This document shows positions 1 through 9,896 of a stretch of 64,000 nucleotides of DNA, one piece after another. The stretch lies in assembly GCA_022453515.1 (NCBI GenBank), contig JAJNNY010000023.1:186001-250000 (forward strand), read 5' to 3'. The notes beneath the pieces are model-generated. The model did no database searches. It saw nothing but the letters and a program-made list of their open reading frames with translations, and had not been told where the DNA came from. A program made the translations under genes and the position numbers. Position 1 is the stretch's first letter, and each line of letters begins with the position of its first letter. Origin of the DNA: Astrocystis sublimbata. Taxonomy: Eukaryota; Ascomycota; Sordariomycetes; Xylariales; Xylariaceae.

Positions 1-832
1 CTTAAATAAACCCATGGCAAAACCTTTGGCAAAGCCTGTTGTCAAGCCCACACCTAAACTACCAGGCACGCAAGAAAAGGCAATGAAGAATGGGGAGCCA
101 CGCCGGGACAGTATCTCCGTGTTACCGCCAATTCGGCCAACAATTGAGTCGCTTCAAGCGGAACCGAAAGTGCATTCCCCGAAGGTGAACGGGCACGACA
201 GTCTCACGGTCAAACCCCCCAAGCCATTGAAGCGTGCAAGTACAGAGCTTGAAAGCAGCCGTCCCTCAAAGATCGTCAAGCTTAACACGTCTAAGATCAT
301 TGGTGCTATGAAGCAGCTGAAGCCTACGCCAGTAAAGTCACGAAGCAAATTTATCACCGTCAACTTTACGGCATGGGATCGACTCAAGCTTCATGAGCGA
401 AAAAAATCCCCAGCTTCCGTTACCATCAGGGCCGCTGGCAAGAAGCCGACATCGGACAAGAAGTCTTCGATCAACTCTAGCCATTCTACCGTACATGGCA
501 GTTCGCGCGCAACTCCTGGGATCGCGGGCGGTGCCCCTAAGCCTAGTCATAAAGCAACTCATAGGTCGACTCCGAAAGCAACTCCTCCTCCGCAATCGCG
601 ACCGAGGTCTTCGACACCAGCCACGACCCAGCCACCTTCGTCCTCCCAACTTGATAGTAGCGGAGGAAAGCCTAGGAAGCCTTTGCCGGATATGACCCGA
701 AAGCCTCTCCCTTCGGCCGTTTCCAATTCGCAGCCCACGCCATCCAAAACATCATCTACGTCTCCGGTGCCAAAGCCGGCACCAAAGCCGGCGCAACCGA
801 AATTCAAAATCAAGCTCAAGCCATCTTCCTAG
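1..832 (+). CDS. C-terminal part of a basic Pro/Lys/Ser-rich protein (5' truncated by window edge)
   Basis: The reading frame is already open at the left edge (codons Leu-Asn-Lys-Pro precede the first ATG at 14), so that ATG is probably internal and the gene starts outside the window. The visible ~275 residues are low complexity: repeated KP/PKP motifs, KIVKL and KLK clusters, a short more ordered stretch (FITVNFTAWDRLKLHERKK) and a basic tail ending KFKIKLKPSS. No enzyme motif, membrane segment or signal peptide is visible. Such lysine/proline tails occur at the ends of several chromatin and TFIID-type proteins (TAF2 is one thought), but nothing here is diagnostic and I do not assign a family. 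One CCTAGG site lies inside it. Confidence 0.75.
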   Translation, partial: LNKPMAKPLAKPVVKPTPKLPGTQEKAMKNGEPRRDSISVLPPIRPTIESLQAEPKVHSPKVNGHDSLTVKPPKPLKRASTELESSRPSKIVKLNTSKIIGAMKQLKPTPVKSRSKFITVNFTAWDRLKLHERKKSPASVTIRAAGKKPTSDKKSSINSSHSTVHGSSRATPGIAGGAPKPSHKATHRSTPKATPPPQSRPRSSTPATTQPPSSSQLDSSGGKPRKPLPDMTRKPLPSAVSNSQPTPSKTSSTSPVPKPAPKPAQPKFKIKLKPSS

Positions 833-1942
833 TTATGGTGATTGCTACGCTTCGTTTTGATAACTCATCTTAAAACCACTCAGTCCACAAATACGTACCA
901 TGAATACCGATGATTCCATGAGAGATGGAGTCTCCGCTTCCTTAGTGTTGTTCCTTCGTACTATAAGAACACGGGCTTGCTTCACGCAATAGAAGCAATG
1001 AGTTTTCACGCTGTCTTTGATTTTTTTTGTGGTTTTTCTCGTCTACTCCAAATTCTCTCCGTCTCTTCTATCGTCTAAACAGCATAGCAGCGGCGTTCGG
1101 GTGTGCATTTCGATTAATACCACGAATTCTTGGGCCGACATAAAGTGCGATAAACGCGGTTGCGCCTGTTACTTGGAGAGCAGGGATGCGCTCGCAACAT
1201 AAAGGACGGACCGGGATTGAGACTGCACTGCTTTGCTCAACTCTCCACTCGACATAAGATGATGGGATGGTCCCGACATTGAGACGCCGGTTGCTGGTAT
1301 CAAAGTCTATATTGAATGATTCAGTGGGTTAGACCCAATACCTAGTACAGAATAGGGCATGTGCTGGGAAGGAAGCCCGGGAGGAGACAGACCATATGCC
1401 GGAGAAGCAGAATGGTGAGGAAGGATCGGAACACAATGCAATGGGGAATATGCTAAACGCTATTCTATGCGGTTTGTTGCCGAAATAGTTTGTTTAGGTC
1501 AGGTAGTAAATCGATGCCTTGACTAAACCTACTTGATACACGGAGTATTATTTTCCAGATGACGGGAAGGAGAGGCGCGCGAAGTCACGTGGAAGTTGGG
1601 CGACCCAAGTAAGTGGAAGCAGCCGGCAGATTCATGGTAGTCACACTGAGAAAGAAACTGGATGTGATTTGCATGAGACACTATGTTGTATGCATGGTAA
1701 CCCCCCAAACGTTTCATACCTGACTACAACGAAACACGACATTCCCCTTTTACGTTGTTGTTCATCACTCGCAATGGTTTCTACATTCTGAACATTGTTG
1801 GCACGAGAGAAACAGGTCTGATACAGAATAAATACTCTTGTAGTTTGCTATCTTTATTTCGCTACATGTGTGATGTGCATCTTTACTCCGCTCTCACTAG
1901 ACTCTTCTTGTTTTTCTTCCCGCTTGTTCGCTATTTAGCTAC
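833..1942. other. Intergenic, no gene seen
   Basis: About 1.1 kb between the 3' end of the first gene and the minus-strand CDC26 region. Open frames are short and lack coding character. A T-run near 1020 and AT-rich stretches are compatible with 3' flanks. I see no tRNA or promoter I can support. Confidence 0.5.
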
Positions 1943-2473
1943 CTATACATGAGAACCTCCACGTCTTACCAGACGACGCGAGCGGCGCTGCCGCGGCGAG
2001 ATTGGCGAGCCGGCGTCTGTCGATGCGGGCATTTGTGATGTGAAGGTGTACGCGTAGGTGTTTGTGTGTGTTGTAGTGGTCGTGGGAGGAGCGGAAGCAG
2101 GAGCAGCAGCGGATGTGGTTGCAAATGTAAATGCGGATGTAGGAGCTGAGGCTGACGCGGACTCCGATGCGAGCGCGTCTTCGAGGTCCGTGGAATAGAC
2201 CATGACGAAATCGGCCGACTCAACCTCGCCCCCGGCCTCGCTCCCAGCCTCAGTGTTGTACATGTGCGTGTACGCGGTCTCGAGATCCGGAGAGTACTCC
2301 GTCTCCGCCTCGGAGTCCCCTTGGCCGTCTATGTCCATCTGACTGGGCAGGGTAGGCATATCGGGCCCCGTCCTCTGCGTCTGAGCCTGAGTTGCAGCCT
2401 GTAGTTCAATCTGCATCGCGTCTACGTCTCCGTGATGTGAATGCGATACAGCTAGGTCCGAGTGCCGGCGTCC
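1943..2473 (-). other. In-frame open extension downstream of the CDC26 stop; possible second exon
   Basis: This stretch continues the CDC26 frame immediately after its TAG (2474-2476) for 176 further sense codons to a stop at 1943. It encodes an acidic and Ala/Ser/Thr-rich sequence (QMDIDGQGDSEAETEYSPDL, then alanine/threonine runs). The only interruption is that TAG, and a 57-nt GTAGGA...GATAG segment (2530 to 2474) would remove it without changing frame. The extension is low complexity and GC-rich, where frames stay open by chance, and the candidate intron has no good branch site. It may simply be 3' UTR. Confidence 0.3.
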
Positions 2474-3322
2474 CTATCGCCGTCTCGTCGTCGGTCCCGC
2501 CGGCGCCGGGCCCAGGGTCCCATCTCCTACCCCTCGCTGCCCAGCAGGCGGAACCAAACCCAGCCGCTCGTCTCGACTGCGCGTCACGCGGGTCGGCGCA
2601 GGCGGTGGCTCGCTCGCCTGTCGTCCTATTCCGCCTCCTCCGCCACGTCCGGCTGCTCCGCTCCGCGTCGTCGGCGCGCCGCCTTGTGTGGCGTTCTGCA
2701 CGGGCGTCTGCTGCAGGTGCGCGTGTACCTGTGCTGTGGGCGCTGGTAGAGCAGACGCAGCTGCGGTGCCCATGATGCGATGCGTCCGCGACGCTGCGGC
2801 GGTGGGGATGCCTGTATGTGCATGTGCATGTGATTGTGTGTGTGTGTGAGACTGCGAGCGTGCGTGTCCGCCGCCGCCGCCGCGGGCTCGCATCTGGCGG
2901 ATATAGTCGCTGCGCTGGGCGCCCGGGGATACGGCGCGGGCTTGGCCGGCGGTGGCGACACTGCGGATGTGGCGTTGGGTGGTGAACGGATCGTCGTCGT
3001 CGTCGTCATCATCGTCGTCCTCTTCCTCTTCCTCCTCGGTTTCGTCCTCGTCTCGCTGAACATGGTGCTCGTCGTCGTCATCATCTTCGTCCTGCATAGG
3101 CTCGTCTATGCTGCCTTCGGCCGACGACGTTGTGGTGTCCATTGCGGCAGGCTGAGGAAGGGCATGGTGGCGTAGCTGGGCGCGGGGTGGCTGTGACCTG
3201 GCCTGGAGCTGGGCTTGGGCGAGAGCTTGTTGCTGGGCTGCACGGTCTGCATCTTTGCGGTCCTCATACGCTGCTATGTCCTCGGCGGTGAGCGTGAGGG
3301 TTGTGGGTGGACGGCGAAGCAT
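2474..3322 (-). CDS. CDC26: Anaphase-promoting complex subunit CDC26-like
   Basis: The start is the ATG at 3322, which gives MLRRPPTTLTLTAEDIAAYE, the N-terminal signature of CDC26 (APC12). In the APC/C ubiquitin ligase this short segment stabilises the TPR subunit CDC16/APC6. An in-frame ATG 32 codons upstream (3418) would add a non-conserved leader. The remainder of the 282 residues is unusual: Gln/Ala-rich, then an Asp/Glu tract of about 35 residues around residues 85-120, a Gly run, a His/Thr/Ser segment coded by (TG)n, and a closing TRSRDERLGL element reminiscent of other fungal CDC26 tails. Most CDC26 proteins are about 100 residues or fewer. The family call rests on the N-terminus; the tail is not informative. 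Confidence 0.72.
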   Translation of the reverse strand: MLRRPPTTLTLTAEDIAAYEDRKDADRAAQQQALAQAQLQARSQPPRAQLRHHALPQPAAMDTTTSSAEGSIDEPMQDEDDDDDEHHVQRDEDETEEEEEEDDDDDDDDDDPFTTQRHIRSVATAGQARAVSPGAQRSDYIRQMRARGGGGGHARSQSHTHTQSHAHAHTGIPTAAASRTHRIMGTAAASALPAPTAQVHAHLQQTPVQNATQGGAPTTRSGAAGRGGGGGIGRQASEPPPAPTRVTRSRDERLGLVPPAGQRGVGDGTLGPAPAGPTTRRR

Positions 3323-3418
3323 CGTCGAGGGAGGGAGGGGTGGAGGTTCGTCACGGGGAGGGGACGGAGTTCGAAGAAAGCTATGGGTAGCAATGAGCTG
3401 ACGCTCATGAGGTAACAC

Positions 3419-4011
3419 TGTTTGCGATGTATCAGAAGTAAATGTGTTGCGGGGTCGCTGCTAAAGCTCTGCTACCAAAATTTGGTGTTGCTTTTGCGAT
3501 AGGGATGTGCATGGTCATGATAGCTTCAGCCAACGTGGGGTTGAGCGCGTCTAGGTAAGTGGGATTGGGTTCCTGGAATGTTTAAGGTTGGGGTGGGTTG
3601 GGGTTGCTGCGGGAGGTCCATTCCTTCCAAGGTTGGAACCAGCGTTGCCAGCCCTAGGAGTGGGTAGTACTTACCTACATGTAGGTAAGTAGGGGTCTAC
3701 CTAGACAAGAACCTAGGTGCCTAGGTAGGTAAGCACATGTCAGGGCCTCTCTAATTCCAAGACCAAATAACTTACATAGACGGCCCGGGGAAGGGATTCA
3801 GTTCAATGAATTTTCTGCATTATGAATGCCTTCTTATCTACCTAAGGCTAATAATGCCCGTGGCTTACAACTTGAGTCAATCAACCTTGGAACTCGTGAG
3901 CCTGGTTCCATATACGTCTCCTGCAGACCGAATCTAGCCATACCTCTATTGCTGAGGTCATTACTTTAGGTATACATGCGCCGATGTTGTTAGGTAGCGT
4001 CGGCAGAGCTA
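3419..4011. other. Intergenic with AGGTA/TACCT cluster
   Basis: This is the upstream flank of CDC26 and downstream flank of the F-box gene. Positions 3665-3740 hold a dense cluster of TACCTA/TAGGTA half-sites in both orientations, including two CCTAGG cores. No gene seen. Confidence 0.5.
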
Positions 4012-5149
4012 CTACTCATCAAAAGAACTTGACGATTCGTCATCCGGGATTTCGGATTCTGCGTCCGAGGAGTCCTCAATGATCTGGCCATCTTCATCCC
4101 AAGCCGCACCATCTACCAACCTCATAGTTTTGCCGGTCAATACGTCAAAAGACTGTGTCTCAAATTTGAGAAGCAGATGGGTGAGAATCCTCACCGTCTT
4201 AGGCGACGACATCCGGGCTGCGAGAGCCTCTGCCTGTACCACCAGGTCGGCTTTCAACTGGGGCACCCCTCCTTCCTGGGAACCGCATCGTTTGGAGTGA
4301 GACAGAGACGTGATCCCCGGTACATCCAGAGGGGAACATAGGTTGATGGCTACCGTACTCAATCGCAGGCTCTCTTTGGCATCCACGAGGCTCAATATAT
4401 CAGGGCAGATGCTGGGCATGCGTACATGCAGGGTTCGAAGACTCCCAAGAAGGGCGTTGACAGCTGTGCAGACATGGTCGCCGGCCTTTTCCTCTCCTGA
4501 TGCAAAGAAACCGACGGATGTATCCAACACTAGAACGCTCAGATTTTCCATCGAGAGAAACTCCTGCATCGTAGAAAACGTTAGATAGTCCCCCGAACGC
4601 CTCGGCCCATCAGATGGGGGGTGCCGGAATCGCATGCGCAATGTACGAAGCTTCGGAGACTGCTGGGCTAACAAGGCAAGCGCAGTGAGGTCTCTATTTA
4701 TGGCCATCGCCCAGTACTTGATTGCAAAACTACTGTCGGTCACAACTCCCGTTATTTCACTGCAACCGCGGGAGTCAGTAAATGCCCTTCACGGTAAAAT
4801 AATTGCCCGTGGGGTGGGGGTCTGCAAGTGTCTCGAGGGCATAGATACCAGTTAGGGTAATATATGCCTCTGAGAGCCACCTGAAGGGGAAGTAAATGAC
4901 TCCAGGGAGTGCATACAGATCGAGGGTTTGCATGTTGTCTCTGATCGGAAAGGTTTCCGTCACTCTAGAGGTGGGTAGTTCGTACAGGGCTTGGTTTGAA
5001 AGCGTGATGCACTGCAAGTACACCGGGACAGCGAAGTCGAACCATCGTCTGCATAGTGTGAGGCGGCCCAAGTCCTCGAGGAAGAAAGCCGAGCCAATCT
5101 CTTCGAAGATTTGTGTTAATGTCTCGGGGGGTAGACTGAGAAGTGGCAT
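4012..5149 (-). CDS. F-box/leucine-rich-type protein, two exons (intron bounds uncertain)
   Basis: Exon 1 starts at the ATG at 5149 and opens with an F-box-like segment (LLSLPPETLTQIFEEI, then LGRLTLCRRWFDFAV). F-box proteins bind Skp1 and bring substrates to SCF ubiquitin ligases. The second part (stop at 4012) has leucine-rich patterns (LSVLVLDTSVGF, LGSLRTLHVRM, ICPDILSLVDAKESLRL) and an acidic Ser/Asp tail. The two parts lie in different frames, joined somewhere in 4742-4888. A candidate intron runs from GTATCT at about 4850 past an ACTGAC branch site to an AG near 4746, but the CAG at about 4760 would need another donor. A frameshift instead of an intron cannot be excluded. The second part has no ATG of its own at its 5' end, which supports splicing. 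Confidence 0.62.
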
Positions 5150-6038
5150 CGTGAGGATCGAGTGACGCGAGTTGAAGCAAGCTGTTGCGGGAGAGACAAC
5201 GGTTCCGGTTGCAGAACCCGAGGCAGCACGAATATAGTTGTAGTTGGAGTTGGGTGTTAGGTAGCTCGGTTTGGACTGGTCTCATTCACTGGAAGCCTCC
5301 TCGGGGAGACTGGCAGTAGCCTAAACTGGCGGAGTAGACAGCCAGTTACGCATAGCAAGTATCTTGCCGAGGTGCCACAGAAGGAGATGAGACTGTTTTC
5401 GGTGCCTCTCAGACTCCCACAAACTTCTGTAGATCACTAGTGTTACTAGCTCGACTAGGAAGCGTCTCCTCTATCTTGTGTAACATCTCGCTAGATAGGT
5501 AAGCAGGATGTAGGAGCGAACCCGCATGTTTCACGAAGCAGTAGAGCCAATCGGCCAAAGCTGTAACTGCACAGAGACTGTTGCTTCACCTATCGTTATA
5601 AGCTCATCATGGCCAATATGCAGTGCCGTCCTCTCGATGTGAACGCAACTTAGTTGCTCATCAAAGTGGACCGTCGTCGAAAGTGAGTATTGAATGTTCG
5701 TATGAATGAAGCTACCAGAGCCCTCGTGAGGTCTTCAAGTAATACCACATCGAAATCATTGAGACAGGTAAACGTCACGGTGTATCACTACCTTCGTCTC
5801 ACGAAGTCCTTGAAAAGGCAACAATCAACGCGTAACACATCCCTTGAAAACAGTTAATGGCAGAGGAAATAAATCTGACTTGATGTCGAGGAGTAGACGT
5901 CCAACTCCGATGTGGCATGTGTGACGCTTAATCTCTCCCAGCAAATATATTATAAACGAGACACATCCCACCACACTCGACAAGAACTAATACCACACCT
6001 TCACACCAACAGGACCAGAGTTGATAGATGTATCTGTC
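5150..6038. other. Intergenic; promoter side of a small Cys-rich gene
   Basis: Contains the upstream flank of the F-box gene and, at its right end, a TATA box (5951-5956) followed by a CA-rich leader. No other gene seen. Confidence 0.5.
5951..5956 (+). promoter_or_regulatory. TATA box of the small cysteine-rich gene
   Basis: TATAAA in an AT-rich context, followed about 30 nt later by a CA-rich, G-poor leader (5960-6012) of the kind typical of strongly expressed fungal genes. It lies 88 nt before the proposed start codon. Confidence 0.5.
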
Positions 6039-6254
6039 ATGATAGATTCTATCTTGCTACCATTACCCAACTTCCTCGGCAACAATATACCCATCCACTC
6101 CATGATGTCTACATCGCAATGCACCGGCCTCGTCAACCACGCGAAGCCAGAAACCTGGCCGAGATGCAGGGGATGTGAGTGGCAGGTTGACGAAAATCTG
6201 TGCTGCATAAACCGGAAATGCAAATATTATCAAACACCAAACTGTATCTGGTGA
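6039..6254 (+). CDS. Candidate 71-residue cysteine-rich protein
   Basis: The frame from the ATG at 6039 encodes a small protein whose second half carries seven cysteines (C.., WPRCRGCEW, NLCCINRKCKYY, NC), a spacing that could bind zinc. A later Met-Met pair at 6102/6105 is an alternative start. There is no convincing signal peptide. A TATA box and CA-rich leader precede it, and a four-codon uORF (6028-6042) ends in a TGA that overlaps the start (ATGA). At the end, GTGAGC at 6251, a TTCTGAC branch and AACAG at 6329 form a good intron. Splicing there regenerates a TGA at the junction and drops only the last Trp. No homologue is known to me; function unknown. Confidence 0.45.
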   Translation: MIDSILLPLPNFLGNNIPIHSMMSTSQCTGLVNHAKPETWPRCRGCEWQVDENLCCINRKCKYYQTPNCIW

Positions 6255-7204
6255 GCCGGGTTTTTCTTTTGCTTTTCTCCCTGTTCATATGCTCCTTATT
6301 GTGATACCCCTATTCTGACTGCCGAACAGAGTTATCAAATCATGGCTCAGATGCCTCGTTCCATTTTGCAGTTCTTCGTATCATGACAACTTATTCCTAG
6401 CGGGCCTATGTTCCTGGTCAGTGCTTAACGATGGCATGCCGGCTACCAAGATGGTGTTATTTGGGTTCTCATTGCGAAGTTCCCTCGCACGAGAAACAGA
6501 TCTGTGTGGATGATTGCATGGGCGGATAAAAACACACTCGTTCCAAATGACTACCACGATAGACAACAACTTCCCATTCTTTCTACACAATAAGGGTTGA
6601 AATTTAGGATACATTAATCTGAACACCCCCTACATTGCTCATATATGCGGTTCTATTGCGAAAACTTTGCTTTCTCATGTCCGTCGAAATGGTCCAAGTC
6701 TATTCCAGAATGTGTCAAAGATCTAAGCAGCCGGTTCTTATGAGTTTCGCTTAAGCGTGGCAATGGAATTTGATCGTGGTATGTACATGCAGTACTTTTT
6801 GCTCCGAAACAGCTCTGGAAGCAGTGGACTCTTCCTACCTATCATCCATCACAAGATACTACCTATTACATCATGGCATGGAGTGTTTGATGAATAAGTG
6901 TGTTTGTTGCTGAGCCACTGACGGTTTGTATTCCGTCACTTTTGCCACCTACATCTTCTTTCGCATACAATAGACACTGTTTTGCCCCCAAATCTGCAGT
7001 GTCAGGTCCTGTGATAGCTGGCCACGTGCTTGTGTGACACCGGTTACTTTATCAAAGTGATTGCCTACATGCTGTACCATAAATCACCCTAAAACCACTT
7101 CCCTGAATTCTTCCACTTTCCTTCCCACCCTACTTGAAAACTGCAACCCCTTATGTTTTTACGAAGCTTCTGATTCCAGCTCACTATTCGGTTTGTCTGG
7201 TAAA
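6255..7204. other. Intergenic, no further gene seen
   Basis: The first 75 nt are the rest of the candidate intron (to 6329) of the preceding small gene; what follows would be its 3' UTR and the 5' flank of the kinase-like gene. A frame upstream of 7205 is open but contains no ATG, so it is not a longer N-terminus. Confidence 0.5.
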
Positions 7205-8443
7205 ATGGAAAAAGCAAGCGATCACTGGCAGGGTTTTGCCAACCTCGATCCAGATAAAGACAAATACAAACGAATCCAGCAGCTTATCGCTTCCGCAGAC
7301 TTCAGATATCTGAAGACAATGGCAATCAACTCACGAAGGAACCATGCGCCGGATCTGCCTTCCCATATCGTGTGTGATGTTGATCTCATACGCTTTACAT
7401 CCGGTTTCAATAATGTGGTTTTAGAACTTGCTTTTTCAGACAATGTGTATTGGGTCGCTCGAATACCGTATCGAGACTTCGACAACAGCGACGAGACCTC
7501 GATGCTCAGCGAGATTGCCACCATGAAGATACTTCAACAACAAACCAACATTCCAATCCCACGGGTCTATGGTTTCGAGACATCCACACATAACCCCTTC
7601 GGCTACCCGTATATGTTCATGGAGTACCTAAAAGGTCGCACCCTTCCGGGTGGACTGGCGAAAACTGTACCACACCATTACCACACAAGGGTAGCCAAGC
7701 AGCTTGCAAATGTTTTTGCGGAGCTCCAGAACTTAACATTTACCCGCATTGGGCGCCTCTGGTGTGGGGAGAACACTGATCAGCCCGTTGAGATCATGGC
7801 TATGGCCTGGCACTCTTCACCTGGCCCCCTGGAAACCTCATTCGAATATTTTTACAATGAGAGACAGAGCGAAAACAGGGAGATTCTGGCCATGCATCCA
7901 AACGACCCAGACTGGCTGACAGCATGCTGGGTGTTGAAATCGGCTCTAACTCAAATGATTATCGAAGATAGAGTTCGCGGCCCCTTTCCCCTCTGTCACC
8001 TTGATCTGCATTATGGCAATATGCTCTTTGACAACGAGTACAATCTGACGGGAGTCATTGACTGGAGCAGTGCACAAGCTGCTCCTCTCGAGCAGTTGTC
8101 AGTCTCTCCAGAGTTTCTCACCTTCCCAGCGCTTACAGATGAAGAGAATCGACCGATTGTTGAGCTGAAGAAACTTGTCGTGGACTTCCTAGAGGAACTA
8201 GAAAGAGGGCAAACAAAACGACCACCGCTGGATAATTCGGAAACAGACATAACTCTGAGCCCGAATATGACGCCACTTTCTGCGTACATGGCTTCGAAGC
8301 ACGCCGAGATCACACTCCGTCAGTACATGGCTTCACCAAGAGGAGGCCGTTTCGATGGAGAAACGGTCGCCAAGGTGATCTATGGAGATACAGTCACTTG
8401 GGAACAGTTGAAGGAAGTTTATGGTTCTCTACCACTTGTATAA
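7205..8443 (+). CDS. APH-family (aminoglycoside phosphotransferase-like) small-molecule kinase
   Basis: A 412-residue protein with the protein-kinase-like fold of the phosphotransferase enzyme family. Visible signatures are a VARIPYRD segment in the N-lobe, PRVYGFE and PYMFMEYLKGRTLPGG around the hinge, the catalytic loop HLDLHYGNMLFD (H265, D267, N272) and the metal-binding aspartate in GVIDWSS (D286). Fungal genomes carry many such proteins; substrates are usually unknown, and it need not act on antibiotics. I chose 7205 because it is the first in-frame ATG, in good context (AAAATGG). The frame is intronless. It sits alone, with no biosynthetic neighbours. Confidence 0.8.
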   Translation: MEKASDHWQGFANLDPDKDKYKRIQQLIASADFRYLKTMAINSRRNHAPDLPSHIVCDVDLIRFTSGFNNVVLELAFSDNVYWVARIPYRDFDNSDETSMLSEIATMKILQQQTNIPIPRVYGFETSTHNPFGYPYMFMEYLKGRTLPGGLAKTVPHHYHTRVAKQLANVFAELQNLTFTRIGRLWCGENTDQPVEIMAMAWHSSPGPLETSFEYFYNERQSENREILAMHPNDPDWLTACWVLKSALTQMIIEDRVRGPFPLCHLDLHYGNMLFDNEYNLTGVIDWSSAQAAPLEQLSVSPEFLTFPALTDEENRPIVELKKLVVDFLEELERGQTKRPPLDNSETDITLSPNMTPLSAYMASKHAEITLRQYMASPRGGRFDGETVAKVIYGDTVTWEQLKEVYGSLPLV

Positions 8444-9063
8444 TTGGATTCATATGACTATGTCTTACTGCCAAGGACGGAGTGAAAAAGGGGTTGCAGT
8501 CAGTACCTAGTAGGTAATTATCGTTACGGCATGACAACATTGAAGTCAATAGATGAATGACACTGCCAGTGCCTACTTAGAGCGAGCGTTGCGTGCCATT
8601 GCTGCGGTCCACGCTATCAGACACGACGCGTGTCGTATCTTTCCATGATTGATGAACGGGTATCGAGAGCAATGGATTGACTTACAATGACCTTTTTAAT
8701 GATCTTGATCTTTTCTTGGACTCCTCTGTCACGTTTCTGGCTGTTTTCAAGTTGAGGTACCTACCTAGGTATCTACACCCACCTCCCACCTGCAGCTCCC
8801 CCAAGGGGCCCAGACCGCGTCTTGGGAACGAACTCTCGCGCGTACCGGTAACCTTAGGTACTTCTTAGTAGGTATGGTGGGGTTGAGCTCCACTAAAATT
8901 TCAATTGAAGAATCCCAATCCTGATCCCCCAACCTTCAACAACCCCAAAGCCATGAACCGTCGCTTGAGTGCTCGAATCGTCCCTCCCGAAAAATAGTCA
9001 AAATCCACACCCATAAGTCCCCGAAAGAGAGTCGCGAACCACCTACCTGCGTGCTGCCTTCCC
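8444..9063. other. Intergenic with TACCTAGGTA palindrome
   Basis: Holds one exact TACCTAGGTA (8762-8771) and further half-sites at 8505-8515 and 8850-8875. It is the 5' flank of TMA23. No gene seen. Confidence 0.5.
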
Positions 9064-9756
9064 ATGAACGCCCACGCCCTCCTGACCGCCCAAGGGTGGC
9101 GCGGGACCGGGCACTCGCTGCACCCGACCGACGACCGCCACGGCCTGACGCACCACATCCTGATCAAGCGCAACCAAGATGGCTCGGGGCTCGGCAGCAA
9201 GAAGGACCACAAGCAGGAGGCCTGGTGGCTGAACGCCTTCGACCAGGCCCTGAAGGGCATCGATGTCAAGAGCGGCACCATGAAGCAGACGCTCCGGGGC
9301 GGCGCCCTCGAGAAGATCACCGCCCGCAACACCGCCACCAAATACACTGGCACCAGGGGCCTGTACACATCCTTTGTGCGCGGTGGCGTCATGGCGGGGT
9401 CGGCGAACGATCCCGCGGCCTCACTGCCCACGCCCCCGGACAGCGGGGCCGGGACGCCGATAGGCCAGGAGCTCGAGACGACGAGAAAAGGGGAAGGGAA
9501 GGCCGAGGAGACAAAGGAAGAGCGGAGAGCGAGGAGAGCGGCGAAGAAGCTGAAGAAGATCGAGAAGGAGGCGCAAATGGAGGCGCAGAGACGTGCTGCG
9601 CAAAAGGTCGAGAAGAAGAGGGCGAAAAAGGCCGAGAGGCAAGCGGCTAAAGAAAAGCTCAAGGCCGGCGAAACGAAGGAGGAGAGGAGAACAAGGAGGG
9701 ATCTGAGGAGGAAGAGGAAAGCAGGGAAGCGGCTGATGAGGGCGGCGGAAGCATGA
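9064..9756 (+). CDS. TMA23: Tma23-like nucleolar G-patch-type ribosome biogenesis protein
   Basis: The 230-residue protein starts MNAHALLTAQGWRGTGHSL, followed by LIKRNQDGSGLGSKK and EAWWLNAFDQALKGIDV. This is the signature of fungal Tma23, a nucleolar protein linked to 40S ribosome biogenesis in yeast, with a G-patch-like N-terminus. The middle (residues about 75-140) holds VKSGT and KYTGTRGLYTSFVRGG. The C-terminal half is a long Lys/Glu/Arg/Ala-rich stretch, probably helical, suited to RNA or nucleolar binding. It is intronless, GC-rich and convergent with THG1, whose stop lies 140 nt away. Confidence 0.82.
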   Translation: MNAHALLTAQGWRGTGHSLHPTDDRHGLTHHILIKRNQDGSGLGSKKDHKQEAWWLNAFDQALKGIDVKSGTMKQTLRGGALEKITARNTATKYTGTRGLYTSFVRGGVMAGSANDPAASLPTPPDSGAGTPIGQELETTRKGEGKAEETKEERRARRAAKKLKKIEKEAQMEAQRRAAQKVEKKRAKKAERQAAKEKLKAGETKEERRTRRDLRRKRKAGKRLMRAAEA

Positions 9757-9896
9757 GTGGGAAGGTGGGAAGTATTTGCGGATTACCAACTTGCAGTCGG
9801 GCACGCGAGAGCGGTATGCATCGGTAAGCATCAGAACGGCGTTGGGTGGTGAATTATCTTGGAAATGCATCTTGAATTCTTTATTCCTAATTTCGT

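Noticed and set aside
7061..7204. 48-codon N-terminal extension of the APH-like kinase
   Set aside because: The extension starts at TTG and has no ATG; the first Met codon is at 7205 in good context.
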